From the NCBI RefSeq assembly GCF_001429625.1, contig NZ_LMSU01000002.1:496001-560000 (forward strand): a DNA stretch of 64,000 nt. Reading direction: 5' to 3'. Origin of the DNA: Nocardioides sp. Soil805. Its GTDB lineage: Bacteria > Actinomycetota > Actinomycetes > Propionibacteriales > Nocardioidaceae. Of this stretch, positions 23,122-32,320 are shown piece by piece (the stretch's first letter is position 1; each line of letters begins with the position of its first letter). The notes beneath the pieces were generated by a model. The model was not told where the DNA came from. It saw only the letters and a program-made list of their open reading frames with translations, and did not search any database. A program made the position numbers and the translations under genes.

Positions 23122-24609
23122 CTACGAGAGGCGTGCCGCGGTGTCCCGAGGATCGCGGGGAGGGGAGTGCCCGTCGGACGGCTCGCCCGCCCGGGCCGCC
23201 CGCGCCCTCTGGAGGAATGCCGTCGCACGCCGGCCCAGCACGCGGGGGACGACCACGGCCGCGTGGGGTGACGCCTCCTGGTAGGTGAGCCACTCCGGCA
23301 ACGCGCTGTGCGACAGGTGGTGCCACAGGTCGGCCCTGCTCGCACCGGCCCAGCGGAGCGCTCGCACCCCGCGGACCAGCGCCAGTCCGGGAACGCGGGT
23401 GGGCTGGTGCGTCGCCGCTCCGGTGGCCTGCCGGCGCATCGTGGCGTCCCAGACCCGGGCCGCCTGCTCGGCGGCCTCGGCAAGGACGGGCGGGGCGTGG
23501 CGAGGCATGCCGAGCATGCGGACGGCCAGGCCGACGGTCAGCAGCTGGTCCTGGTGCAACGGGCGATCGACGCCGTCCCAGGTGCGGGGGTCGGCGATGA
23601 GACGGTGCACGTCGACGATCCCCCTCATCCAGTGCCAGCCGTCCTTGGCGGCGTGCGACGCCGAGTGGGCCAGCGCGTCGTACGGCGACAGGGTCGGGAC
23701 CTCACGACCGAGCACGTCCACCCAGGCCCTGCGGGCCCACAGCGTGTCGAAGTCCGGGAAGGCGGAGCGTGCCGGGCCGAGGTGCCAGTGCAGGTCGACC
23801 ATGCTGGTCGGGGACACGAGCGCGAGCTCGTTGTTGGTGCGGACGAAGTGGCGCCAGGCCCAGCTCGACCCCGGCGAGGGGTAGCCCCCGGCGGGCGACC
23901 ACCCGGCGGCGACCAGCACCCGGTGCGCCCGCTCGAGGTCTGCGGGAGGCACGAGCAGGTCGAGGTCGCCGGTGCCGCGGGCGGCGACGTCACCGTGGGC
24001 CTGGACCGCGAGGGGCAGCCCCTTGAAGCAGATGCACCTGATCCCGGCGTGGTCGAGCCGGTCGAGCACGCGTGCGAGGTCGTGGGCGAGCAGGTCGACC
24101 GTCGCGCTCTGCTGCCGGTCGACCGCCGCAAGCCCTGCTGCCGAGGCAGCCGGTAGGGCGAGGCGGTCCGACGACCTGGCGAGCGTCGGTGTCACGCGGT
24201 GCCGCTCGCTCGCGGCGAGCAGCTGGGTGCCCGAGACGCCGTCCGGCAGGGACCACCGGTCCGGCGAGGGAGACATCACGTGGCGCAGGCAGCTGCGCAG
24301 TGCCGCCACCGAGGCGGCGGTGACCGGTGCGCCCGCCGTCGCCTCGTCGGTGACCAGCAGACGGTGTGCCACCAGGTCGTGCACCTGGTGCTGGACCACG
24401 TCCAGGGCCTCGAGCGGCGCAGGCGGCCTGCCCACGGAGGCGACCACGGCGTCGGTGAGCTGCTCGAGACTCACCGCGCCGTCGAGGGGCGTGGCCTCCA
24501 GGATGGCGGCGGCGACCTCCGAGAGCGCGATGACCTGGCCGTCGACGAGGACGGTCGACGTGCCGTCCTCGTCCCGGACCATCTCCAGGGCTCCGCGACG
24601 GACCCTCAT
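23122..24609 (-). CDS. PqqD domain fused to uncharacterised nucleotidyltransferase
   Basis: A 495-residue fusion. Residues 1-92 are a PqqD-like domain (LVDGQVIALSEVAAAILEAT). Residues about 100-430 form an NTP_transf_5-type nucleotidyltransferase, shown by CICFKGLPLAVQAHGD and the catalytic RGTGDLDLLVPPADLERAH (Asp pair). Helical His-rich segments follow (SASHAAKDGWHW). Such proteins are thought to nucleotidylate an unknown acceptor. It is the first gene of the minus-strand trio; the ATG at 24609 is 257 bases from the divergent sugar transferase. Confidence 0.8.
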   Translation of the reverse strand: MRVRRGALEMVRDEDGTSTVLVDGQVIALSEVAAAILEATPLDGAVSLEQLTDAVVASVGRPPAPLEALDVVQHQVHDLVAHRLLVTDEATAGAPVTAASVAALRSCLRHVMSPSPDRWSLPDGVSGTQLLAASERHRVTPTLARSSDRLALPAASAAGLAAVDRQQSATVDLLAHDLARVLDRLDHAGIRCICFKGLPLAVQAHGDVAARGTGDLDLLVPPADLERAHRVLVAAGWSPAGGYPSPGSSWAWRHFVRTNNELALVSPTSMVDLHWHLGPARSAFPDFDTLWARRAWVDVLGREVPTLSPYDALAHSASHAAKDGWHWMRGIVDVHRLIADPRTWDGVDRPLHQDQLLTVGLAVRMLGMPRHAPPVLAEAAEQAARVWDATMRRQATGAATHQPTRVPGLALVRGVRALRWAGASRADLWHHLSHSALPEWLTYQEASPHAAVVVPRVLGRRATAFLQRARAARAGEPSDGHSPPRDPRDTAARLS

Positions 24610-24866
24610 CGATCGGCGTGACGGACCGGGTCAGGGAGCATGGCTCGAGGGTAGGGGAGGACCGGGACTCCCGTGGGCACGACGGTGTCGATCCGCCGGC
24701 CGGGCGCCGTGGTCCCTTCTACCCAAGTTCGCCGCACGAGGGGAACAAGTTGTTAAAGCCACGACGACGACGAGGCTCCGCCTCCTAGCGTGCACGATGC
24801 CGGGTCACCGCCGGCGCTGGACCCGGTGCGTGGGGCACCTGGACAGGAGTCATCCGTGGAGGATGA
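24610..24866. other. 257-base gene-free region
   Basis: This is the divergent gap between the PqqD-nucleotidyltransferase and the sugar transferase. It holds a small AT-rich spot (AACAAGTTGTTAAAG, about 24748-24762) and a TAGCGT -10-like box at 24786-24791, from which the polysaccharide genes could be transcribed. The AACAAGTTGTT core is a perfect inverted repeat (AACAA-G-TTGTT), a possible operator. No ORF is supported. Confidence 0.4.
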
Positions 24867-26405
24867 ATGTCGCACGTCAGCCACCTGGGGGAGATCGCTC
24901 CGGCGAGGTCGTTCCAGCCGGTCGCCCGGCTCCGCCTCGCCGAGCGCCGTTCGGCCGACTCGCTCGCGGTGGACGGCTGGCGCGACAGCTACGCGCGGGT
25001 CCTCCTGCTGGTCGACACGGCGGTGCTGGTGGTCGCCGTGGCCGGGGCGCAGCTCGTCCGCTTCGGACCGACGGGCGCTCCCGAGTCCCGGGTCCAGGGC
25101 ATTGCGGTCTCCTACCCCGTCGTCGGGATCGCGTTGGCGGTCGGTTGGTGGATCTCGTTGCAGGTGCACCAGGCGCGCAACCCCCACGTGGTTGGACACG
25201 GGGCCGAGGAGTACCGCCGCATCGTCGTCGCCACGTTCCGGGCGTTCGCGGTGCTCGCGATGCTGTCCGTGGCCTTCAAGGTGGACTCGTCACGGCTCTA
25301 CCTCGCCATCGCCTTCCCCCTCGGGCTGGGTGGCCTCCTGCTCGGCCGCAAGATCGCCCGTGTCCACCTGCGTCGACGCCGGCTCAAGGGCGACGCCATG
25401 GTCAACGTCATGGTCGTCGGCGGGTCGGGTTCGGCCAGCCAGCTCGCCGGCTGGTTCGCCAAGCACGCGGCAGCGGGGTTCCGGGTCAGTGGCGTCTGGG
25501 TGCCCGACGCCCACGAGGCGCGCGTCAACGAGCTGAAGCTGGGGTCGAGCCGGGTGCCGGTGATGTCGACGCGGCTCGCGTTCGAGGAGGCGCTCGCCAT
25601 CTCGCGGGCGACGACCGTGGTCGTGACCGACACCGAGCACCTGGGCCACGAGGCGCTGCGCGAGCTCACCTGGCGACTGGAGGGCACCGGTATCGACCTG
25701 ATGCTCTCGCCGAACGTCCTGGACGTGTCGTCCTCCCGACTGAGGCTGCACGACGTGTCCGGCATGCCGATGCTGCACCTCACCGAGCCGCAGTACGCCG
25801 GCGCGGCTCGCCTCGGCAAGACCGCCTTCGATCGCATCGGAGCACTGGTGCTCCTCCTGGCCCTGGCTCCCGTCCTGCTCGCGGTGGCACTGGCCGTCAA
25901 GCTGACCAGTTCCGGATCGGTCTTCTACCGCCAGAGCCGGGTGGGCCGCGACGGGGAGTCCTTCGCCATGGTCAAGTTCCGCTCCATGCGGGTGGGCGCC
26001 GACGCCGAGCTCGCCGCCCTCCTCGCGGCTGAGGGGAAGTCGCTCGCAGCGCTCCCCAAGCTCACCCAGGACCCGCGCGTCACCCGGGTCGGCGCGTTCA
26101 TCCGGCGCTTCTCCCTCGACGAGCTGCCCCAGCTCTTCAACGTCGTCAGGGGAGACATGAGCCTGGTGGGGCCCCGGCCCCAGCGCGACTTCGAGGTCGA
26201 GCAGTACGACCACGTCGCCACCCGACGGCTCACCGTGCGACCGGGGATGACCGGCCTGTGGCAGGTCTCGGGCCGCTCGGACATCTCGTTCGAGGACGCG
26301 ATCAGCTTGGACGTGCACTACGTGGAGAACTGGTCGATGACTGCCGACCTCATGATCTTGTGGAAGACGGTCCGCGCAGTCGTTGCCTCCGATGGGGCGT
26401 ACTGA
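24867..26405 (+). CDS. Polyprenyl-phosphate sugar-1-phosphate transferase (priming enzyme 1)
   Basis: A 512-residue WbaP/WcaJ-type protein. The N-terminal membrane region has about four segments (48-68, 80-100, 125-140 and 150-165), a CoA-binding-like domain (VMVVGGSGSASQLAGW) follows, then another membrane hairpin at about 325-345. The catalytic cytosolic domain has [31 protein letters not shown] and GPRPQ. It loads the first sugar phosphate onto undecaprenyl phosphate and so starts the repeat unit. It is the first gene of the plus-strand polysaccharide block. A second homolog lies at 52174. Confidence 0.9.
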   Translation: MSHVSHLGEIAPARSFQPVARLRLAERRSADSLAVDGWRDSYARVLLLVDTAVLVVAVAGAQLVRFGPTGAPESRVQGIAVSYPVVGIALAVGWWISLQVHQARNPHVVGHGAEEYRRIVVATFRAFAVLAMLSVAFKVDSSRLYLAIAFPLGLGGLLLGRKIARVHLRRRRLKGDAMVNVMVVGGSGSASQLAGWFAKHAAAGFRVSGVWVPDAHEARVNELKLGSSRVPVMSTRLAFEEALAISRATTVVVTDTEHLGHEALRELTWRLEGTGIDLMLSPNVLDVSSSRLRLHDVSGMPMLHLTEPQYAGAARLGKTAFDRIGALVLLLALAPVLLAVALAVKLTSSGSVFYRQSRVGRDGESFAMVKFRSMRVGADAELAALLAAEGKSLAALPKLTQDPRVTRVGAFIRRFSLDELPQLFNVVRGDMSLVGPRPQRDFEVEQYDHVATRRLTVRPGMTGLWQVSGRSDISFEDAISLDVHYVENWSMTADLMILWKTVRAVVASDGAY

Positions 26406-26460
26406 AGGACCGTCGTGGACACTAGGCGGTGCCCATGACACATCTCGGGAAGTAGGCAGC

Positions 26461-27267
26461 ATGCACGGGAGGTCCGTCTCCTTGGTGACGGTGACGTACA
26501 ACAGTGCTGCAACCCTCCAGCACTTCTGGCATGACTGGCCGGCCGACGTCTGCGAGTGGATAGTCGTGGACAACGCTTCCACCGACGGCTCGGCTGACAT
26601 GGCCCGGTCGATGGGGGCCCGCGTCGTCCAGCTCGACGCGAATGTCGGATTCTCGGCCGCGAACAACAGAGGCGTCGAGGAGGCCGGAGGAGATGTCCTC
26701 GGTTTTCTCAACCCCGACATTGCGCCGACGCGAGAAGGGATCGCCCGACTGGCGACTCGCGTGACGGCATCGAGTGCCCTGGTGGCCCCACAGCTCACGA
26801 ACCAGGACGGGTCGCTGCAGGAGAACGGGCGCGGTGCACCGTATCCATGGCGGAAGCTCGCGCACATGTTCGCCCCGGCATCGAAGACCAACAGCCGATA
26901 CGTGCGCCATGTCGATTCGGGCCTGGAACGAGTGGTGTGGGTCATGGGCGCCGCAGTGTTCATGTCTCGGGACGTGTTCGATGCCATTGGCGGGTGGGAC
27001 GAGGGATATTTCATCTACTACGAGGACTCCGACATATGTCTACGCGCGCTGCGCGTCGGCGTGCCCACGTACGTCGACGGCGAGGTGCGGTGGGTCCACG
27101 GGTGGGCCAGGGAGACAGCCAAGGGAGGATCCCTCTCCATCTGGAAGCACGAGGTGCGATCAGGGCTGCGCTTCTACCGTCATCACTTCAGCTGCGTGAT
27201 GCCCCTCGGGTCTCAGGCGAGGGCGATGCGCTCCATCGAGCGTCCACAGAAGGGACTCTGGGCATGA
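26461..27267 (+). CDS. Glycosyltransferase family 2 (rhamnosyltransferase-like)
   Basis: A 268-residue GT-A fold enzyme. The N-terminus SLVTVTYNSAATLQHF, the nucleotide-binding VVDNASTDGSADMA and the DxD-equivalent FLNPDIAP are present. The acceptor motif FIYYEDSDICLRA resembles WbbL-type rhamnosyltransferases. It likely adds dTDP-derived rhamnose or a similar sugar to the lipid-linked oligosaccharide on the cytoplasmic side. Its TGA overlaps the next ATG. Codon use is less GC-biased than in flanking chromosomal genes. Confidence 0.88.
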   Translation: MHGRSVSLVTVTYNSAATLQHFWHDWPADVCEWIVVDNASTDGSADMARSMGARVVQLDANVGFSAANNRGVEEAGGDVLGFLNPDIAPTREGIARLATRVTASSALVAPQLTNQDGSLQENGRGAPYPWRKLAHMFAPASKTNSRYVRHVDSGLERVVWVMGAAVFMSRDVFDAIGGWDEGYFIYYEDSDICLRALRVGVPTYVDGEVRWVHGWARETAKGGSLSIWKHEVRSGLRFYRHHFSCVMPLGSQARAMRSIERPQKGLWA

Positions 27268-28226
27268 CCATCTCGTTGGTGATGACGGTGCTGAACGAAG
27301 CCGTCGGCCTACCCGCGTTCCTGAACACCCTGTCGCGACAGTCACGTCTTCCCGACGAGGTAGTGGTGGTGGACGGCGGTTCCACAGACGGCACCGCCGA
27401 GGTGTTGGAACAATGGTCTCGTGACTCGGGCATCCCGACCCTCGTCCATACCTCGCCGGGCGCCTCCATCTCCGAGGGGCGGAACGAAGCGATCCGCCTC
27501 GCGACTGGCGACTTCATCGCCGTCACAGACGGTGGGACCACCTTGCACCCGGAATGGCTCGCTGGGCTCGTCGCGCCTGTCGATGCAGGTGCTGACGTGG
27601 TGTCGGGTTGGTTCGAGCCGCAGTACTCCGACTTCTGGTCAGGGACGATCGGCGCCACGATCACGCCTCTTCTGGCAGAGGTCGAACCGGAGACCTTCTT
27701 GCCGTCGAGCCGTTCCGTCCTCTTTCGCCGCTCACTGTGGGAGCACGTCGGCGGGTATCCGGAGTGGCTGGACTACTGCGAGGACCTGTTGTTCGACCTG
27801 GCGATGAAGGAGACGGGAGCGAAGTTCGTCTTCGCGCCGCAGGCGGTCGTCTCATGGGACGCCCGTCCGAGCGTCAGGGCCTACGCCAAGCAGTACTACC
27901 GATACGCGCGAGGCGATGGGAAAGCGCACCTGTGGCCGAAGCGGCACGGGATCAGATACGGCAGCTATGCCCTCGGCGTCGGTCTGATCGCCGCCGATCG
28001 TTCGGCAGGAGGATCTCTCCCGCTGCGTATGACGATGCTCGCCGGCGGTGCCGCCTACACCAGCAAGTACGCCCGCCGAGTGATCGCCCGCCGTGCCAAG
28101 CTCGGGGCGTCGTGGCCGGTCTCGTTGGCCCTGGTCCCGGTTCTTATGGCGGTGGGTGACGCCGCCAAGATGGTCGGCTATCCCGTTGGCCTGTGGTGGC
28201 GTCGAGCCCACGACCAGAGCGTGTAG
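27264..28226 (+). CDS. Glycosyltransferase family 2
   Basis: A 320-residue protein. It has SLVMTVLNEAVGLPAFLNTL, VVVDGGSTDGTAEVLEQW, an Asp motif in AVTDGGTTLHPEWL and the acceptor-side YCEDLLFDLAMKETGA. The C-terminal part (about 235-310) has hydrophobic stretches that may sit on the membrane. It adds one sugar of the repeat unit; donor and linkage cannot be read. It starts 4 bases inside the previous gene and ends 5 bases before the next. Confidence 0.85.
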   Translation: MTISLVMTVLNEAVGLPAFLNTLSRQSRLPDEVVVVDGGSTDGTAEVLEQWSRDSGIPTLVHTSPGASISEGRNEAIRLATGDFIAVTDGGTTLHPEWLAGLVAPVDAGADVVSGWFEPQYSDFWSGTIGATITPLLAEVEPETFLPSSRSVLFRRSLWEHVGGYPEWLDYCEDLLFDLAMKETGAKFVFAPQAVVSWDARPSVRAYAKQYYRYARGDGKAHLWPKRHGIRYGSYALGVGLIAADRSAGGSLPLRMTMLAGGAAYTSKYARRVIARRAKLGASWPVSLALVPVLMAVGDAAKMVGYPVGLWWRRAHDQSV

Positions 28227-28231
28227 ATCCA

Positions 28232-29137
28232 GTGCGTGACGTGGGAGCGATCATCGTCCACCATCGACACTTCCCGGAGGTGACGAGGACCATCGGGGCG
28301 ATCTTGGCGTCGGGGGTCGAGCCGACATCGCTGGTCGTGGTCGACAACAGCGATGACGAGAGGCTCGCCGCCGATCTTCGGCGCGGTGTGCCGACCGGCG
28401 TGTTGCTCCAGTTTGTTCCGAATCGCGGATATGCCGCTGCTGTCAACGCCGGCCGGAGCGCACTCTCCGCCGCGGACCCCAGCATCATCGTGGTGGCGAC
28501 GCATGAAGTGATGCCGGAGGCAGGTGCCCTGCTGATTCTTGTGGACGCCGTGCGAAACGACGCGACGATAGGTGCTGCGGGCCCGACGCTGCTTCTCCCA
28601 ACCGACGAGGGCGACACTGAGCGGGTCTGGTCGCTGGGCGGACGCCTGAGCCCGGTCCTGGGCTGGCCGCAACATGTCCGGAGCGAGCCGAACGGTGCGG
28701 CCCCTGCGCCACGCGACTGGTTGGACGGCGCTTTGTGCGTCTATCCGGCCAAGGCCTTGGCTGAACTGATGCGGGAAGACTTCTTCATGTACGTCGAGGA
28801 GCTCGAGTTTCATCGCCGTCTGCGGGCATTGGGATGGAACGTGGTCTGGGTGCCGTCGGCGCGGGCTGTCCAGGACACCGAGGGAACTCCGCCCTACCTG
28901 CAAGCGCGCAATCTCCAGCTCTTCTACACGTCGTGGGGCTCGATGGCTCAACGGCTTCTTTCGGTGCCCGCCCTGATCATCAGGCAGGGCCTCATTCGGC
29001 TGTTGCGCAGACAGCAGCCGATCCCGGCAACTCGTGCGGCATTGCTGGGTTGGTGGGGTGCGTGGTTCCACGACACGGACCTCCGCGACAGTGCACACGG
29101 TCCAGGCAGCCACAGAGAGAGCTTCAGACGTTACTGA
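28232..29137 (+). CDS. Glycosyltransferase family 2
   Basis: A 301-residue protein. It has VGAIIVHHRHFPEVTRTI, SLVVVDNSDDERLA, FVPNRGYAAAVNAGR and FFMYVEELEFHRRLRALGW as in rhamnosyltransferase-type GT2 enzymes. The GTG at 28232, 5 bases after the previous stop, is chosen; a start at 28193 would overlap the previous gene. It belongs to the polysaccharide operon. The specific donor sugar is unknown. Confidence 0.82.
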   Translation: MRDVGAIIVHHRHFPEVTRTIGAILASGVEPTSLVVVDNSDDERLAADLRRGVPTGVLLQFVPNRGYAAAVNAGRSALSAADPSIIVVATHEVMPEAGALLILVDAVRNDATIGAAGPTLLLPTDEGDTERVWSLGGRLSPVLGWPQHVRSEPNGAAPAPRDWLDGALCVYPAKALAELMREDFFMYVEELEFHRRLRALGWNVVWVPSARAVQDTEGTPPYLQARNLQLFYTSWGSMAQRLLSVPALIIRQGLIRLLRRQQPIPATRAALLGWWGAWFHDTDLRDSAHGPGSHRESFRRY

Positions 29138-29189
29138 GTGAGGTCCTCCTCATCGGACGCCCGACGCCCGACCACCAACGCATGAAATC

Positions 29190-29987
29190 ATGGAGCTCAT
29201 GGAGACCTTGACAGTCGACGACGTCGAGCTCGTCGCTGCGGTGAACGATTTCCGCATTCTCGAACAATGCCTCAAGAGCTCACCGGACGTCCGGGACGGC
29301 CGGGTGACGCTCACCCTGATCCAGGGGGAAACCCGTCCCGGCAAGGCGTTCAACGACGTGCTGGATGCCTCCGCGTCACGCCTGATCGTCATCGTTCACC
29401 AAGACGTGTACCTGCCGGCATCCTTCGTGCCCAGGCTCTTGGACGAGATCAACCGCTTGGCCGAGGTGGATCCAGACTGGGGAGTGATCGGCTGCATTGG
29501 AGCCGACGAGGACGGTGTCGTGCACGGAAAGATCTGGGCATCCAGCGTGCAGGCCGAGGTGGGGAACAAGTGCACCTCGCCGACCCGGGTGGAGAGCCTG
29601 GACGAGGTCCTCCTGGTGTTGCAGGGAGGTACCGCTGTGCGTTTCGACGAGGGCTTGCCGAGCTTTCACCTGTACGCGACGGATCTCGTCCAATCAGCGA
29701 AGCAGGCTGGACGTTCGAGTTACGTCGTTCCGATCCAGGTGGTGCATCACAGCAAGCGACTCGCTGACCTTGGCGGGGGATATCGCACTGCGTATCGATA
29801 TTGCCAACGCAAGTGGGCACACGTCCTGCCCGTCCCGACTCTCTTCGGCGGGCTTCGGCGAGGCATGGCCCATCTCTTGGTGGCCGACCTGCGGATTCGC
29901 CGAGCCAATGGGTGGCGACGCGCGCGACCTGAACCCGTCGGCAATCCCGCTCAGATAGCTCGTGACCTGGGGTACGAGGCGCCCTGA
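29190..29987 (+). CDS. Glycosyltransferase-like protein (HQDVY type)
   Basis: A 265-residue protein of a divergent GT-A family. It starts with VELVAAVNDFRILEQCLKS, has FNDVLDASASRLIVIVHQDV with the HQD motif in place of the usual DxD, then GVIGCIGADEDG and SFHLYATDLVQSAKQAG. Family members occur in polysaccharide clusters and probably transfer a sugar, but biochemical proof is scarce. ATGs at 29190 and 29199 are both possible. Its last base is the first of the flippase ATG. Confidence 0.7.
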   Translation: MELMETLTVDDVELVAAVNDFRILEQCLKSSPDVRDGRVTLTLIQGETRPGKAFNDVLDASASRLIVIVHQDVYLPASFVPRLLDEINRLAEVDPDWGVIGCIGADEDGVVHGKIWASSVQAEVGNKCTSPTRVESLDEVLLVLQGGTAVRFDEGLPSFHLYATDLVQSAKQAGRSSYVVPIQVVHHSKRLADLGGGYRTAYRYCQRKWAHVLPVPTLFGGLRRGMAHLLVADLRIRRANGWRRARPEPVGNPAQIARDLGYEAP

Positions 29988-31258
29988 TGCGCCTTGTCCC
30001 GTCACTTCACCCGGGTCGACCAGCCATCCTCAACACCCCTTCCGTGGTTGCGATAGGTCGCTTTGTCTCGCTGTTCTTCTCACTCGCGACGGTCCCCGTC
30101 GTGGCCCGGGCGCTCGGGCCCGATGGTCGAGGAGTCAGCGCGACGATGCTCGCTGTCATCACGTTCTCGCAAGTGATGCTCGGTCTGGGTGTGCCGCTCG
30201 CCGTCAGACGGCGGGCAGTGGTGATGGATGACCTCACTGGCGTCATGAACAGCGCCAGATTGTTTGCGGCACTGACCATCGTCCCCGCTTTGGTGATGGG
30301 CTTCCTCGTGGATCTCTCCTTCTTCGGGTCCGAGACGACCAGCAGTCGTATCGCGTTCTTCATAGGAATGGCGGCCGTTCCTCTCGCCGTGTCCTGGGCC
30401 ACCGACGTGAGCGTCTTGGTGGCTCGTGAGCAGTACTTGCGCATGGCGGTTCTTGGTCTCATCCAAGCGGCTACATCACTTGTCTGTGTCGTCTCCTTCT
30501 GGCTGGCTGGAGGACTGGACGTCGCGAGCGTCCTCTACGCCAATCTGGCGGGGAGTGTGCTGACGTTCGTGGTCGGTCTTGCGTGGGTGCGTGTCCCGCT
30601 GCGGAGGCACCACGAGTTCGCGAGCCTCCTACGGGAGGGAGCAAGCCTGACCGGCGGCCAGCTGGCCAGCGTCGCGTCGGGGCGACTCGATCAGGTGCTG
30701 GTCCTGGGTGCCTTGGGGTCGACCAGTGCCGGCCTCTACTCCGTGGCCGTCACCATCGGGACGCTCCCGCTACCCATCGCACAGGCTGTCGGAGCGGGTG
30801 CGTACCCCAAGTTCGCCAACGGCGATCGAGAGGCCACGACAAGTGCGATGCGGCATTGCGCGGCGCTCGGGATCGTCGCAGCGCTCTTGTTGGCAATGGT
30901 CTCCCCGTTCCTCATCCCGATTCTCTTCGGTCACGAATTCGCGGGCGCTGTTGGCGCCACGCTGGTCAGCGTGCTGGCCTCGGTGAGCGTTGGCATTGCC
31001 TTCGTCACCTCCATGGCTCTTGCGGGTGCGCGCATGGGTAACCGCATGACGGCTGCACAGACCGTCGGGCTAGCTGTCGGCCTCGCGCTGCTGACCCCGT
31101 TGGCGATGTTGTGGGGGGTGGTTGGAGCGGCGGTCGCAATGCTGCTGGGAACCGTGACGACGACGACGATCTCGCTGCACTTCCTGAGGCTGAACCCGTT
31201 CAGCATCTTTCCCAGACCAGTGGACTGGGCCGGGGCTATTCGGTTTCTCGTTCGCTGA
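29987..31258 (+). CDS. Wzx-type polysaccharide flippase
   Basis: A 423-residue MATE/MOP-type membrane protein with about 12 hydrophobic segments. It opens with the family pattern VAIGRFVSLFFSLATVPVVARALG followed by PDGRGVSAT, and has GQLASVASGRLDQVLVLGAL in the middle. It should flip undecaprenyl-linked repeat units across the membrane. The start overlaps the previous stop by 1 base. With the polymerase-like gene at 32321 and the Wzz/BY-kinase genes, it completes a Wzx/Wzy-type pathway. Confidence 0.88.
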   Translation: MRLVPSLHPGRPAILNTPSVVAIGRFVSLFFSLATVPVVARALGPDGRGVSATMLAVITFSQVMLGLGVPLAVRRRAVVMDDLTGVMNSARLFAALTIVPALVMGFLVDLSFFGSETTSSRIAFFIGMAAVPLAVSWATDVSVLVAREQYLRMAVLGLIQAATSLVCVVSFWLAGGLDVASVLYANLAGSVLTFVVGLAWVRVPLRRHHEFASLLREGASLTGGQLASVASGRLDQVLVLGALGSTSAGLYSVAVTIGTLPLPIAQAVGAGAYPKFANGDREATTSAMRHCAALGIVAALLLAMVSPFLIPILFGHEFAGAVGATLVSVLASVSVGIAFVTSMALAGARMGNRMTAAQTVGLAVGLALLTPLAMLWGVVGAAVAMLLGTVTTTTISLHFLRLNPFSIFPRPVDWAGAIRFLVR

Positions 31259-31311
31259 GCGTCGACGCCCGGCACGTGAGGGGCGTGGTGACGGTGTGAC
31301 ACGATGGACTG

Positions 31312-32271
31312 GTGCTGAGAATCCCTCGCGATCAGATCCGCGAGCGTGCCGTGTCTGTTCGCCTGCGACTGGAAGCCGCGCGTCTCAAGCGGCCGTATGC
31401 AGTCGTGTGGGGCAACTGTCAGGCCAGTGCGGTCCGACGATTGTTGAAGGCTTCTCCGGGCTTCGCAGGTCGGTTTGACGTCGCGTGGCTCCCTGGGGTC
31501 CACGAGGTGAGCGCGGACCAGCTCCCCGTCGTGCGCCGCATTGTTGAGGGAGCGGACGTCGCCATCGTGCAGCCTGTGAGAGATGGCTATCGCGGCCTGG
31601 CTGTCGGAACTGAGGAGATCCTGGCGCACAACGCGAAGGAACCCACGGTGCTCCGCTATCCCGCCATCTACTACACCGGGCTCCACCCTTACCTGGTCTA
31701 CGTTCACGCCACGGGTGAGCTAGGCACACCCATGCCAGTGACCGGGGGCTACCACGACCTCCGCTTCATCTCGGTGGCCTCAAGCGGTGCAATGGGCCGC
31801 GAGGCCGAGAGTCGGTTGCTCAGCCTGGTGGGCGACGAGGAGGCGCTACGACGGAATGCGCAGGAGTCCTTGTCCGAGCTGGCAAGGAGAGAGCTCTCTC
31901 TGGACGTGCGTGTCTCGCACCGGATTGATGCGTTGGGCGTCGAGGCGGTCTGGACGGTCAACCATCCTTCCAATGCGCTCCTTTCAGAGGTTGCCACTCA
32001 GGTGAGCGGGCATCTGGGGCTCGAAGGCACGCCCGCGCCTGGCATGCAGGAACTCCTGCAGTCCGTGGTTTCTCCCGTACACGCAGACGTGCGTGCGGCC
32101 TTGAAGCGTCCGGTTGACGGCTCGAACGAGTGGAAGGTCGACGGCACGGCCCACCATGACCTGAGTGTGATGCACGCGCATCTAGCTCACTATCGCGACA
32201 ATCCGCGGGTCCTCCAAGTTGCCCAGGACGAGCATGCGGAGAAACTCGGCAGGTTCGGACTGATCAACTGA
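31312..32271 (+). CDS. WcbI-like polysaccharide biosynthesis protein
   Basis: A 319-residue protein with the WcbI signature YAVVWGNCQASAVRRLL (about residues 26-42), FDVAWLPGVHEV and YPAIYYTGLHPYLVY. WcbI is an SGNH-like putative acetyltransferase needed for the Burkholderia capsule. The GNCQ Cys lies where CoA is thought to bind. It probably O-acetylates or otherwise decorates the polymer. The GTG start at 31312 is 53 bases after the flippase. It is the last plus-strand gene of the block and converges on the polymerase gene. Confidence 0.8.
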   Translation: MLRIPRDQIRERAVSVRLRLEAARLKRPYAVVWGNCQASAVRRLLKASPGFAGRFDVAWLPGVHEVSADQLPVVRRIVEGADVAIVQPVRDGYRGLAVGTEEILAHNAKEPTVLRYPAIYYTGLHPYLVYVHATGELGTPMPVTGGYHDLRFISVASSGAMGREAESRLLSLVGDEEALRRNAQESLSELARRELSLDVRVSHRIDALGVEAVWTVNHPSNALLSEVATQVSGHLGLEGTPAPGMQELLQSVVSPVHADVRAALKRPVDGSNEWKVDGTAHHDLSVMHAHLAHYRDNPRVLQVAQDEHAEKLGRFGLIN

Positions 32272-32320
32272 CCGTCAACCCGAACCGGTTGTCGGCGCGG
32301 GAGTCAATTGCGGCGAAGCA

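Noticed and set aside
23122..24609. AbiEii-like toxin reading of the nucleotidyltransferase
   Set aside because: It has an N-terminal PqqD domain and the NTP_transf_5-type KG...GDLDLLV motif and is coupled to an HprK-like kinase, not to an AbiEi gene.
29190..29987. Sulfotransferase for polymer sulfation
   Set aside because: No PAPS-binding 5'-PSB or 3'-PB motif is visible; the HQDVY pattern fits a glycosyltransferase-like family better.
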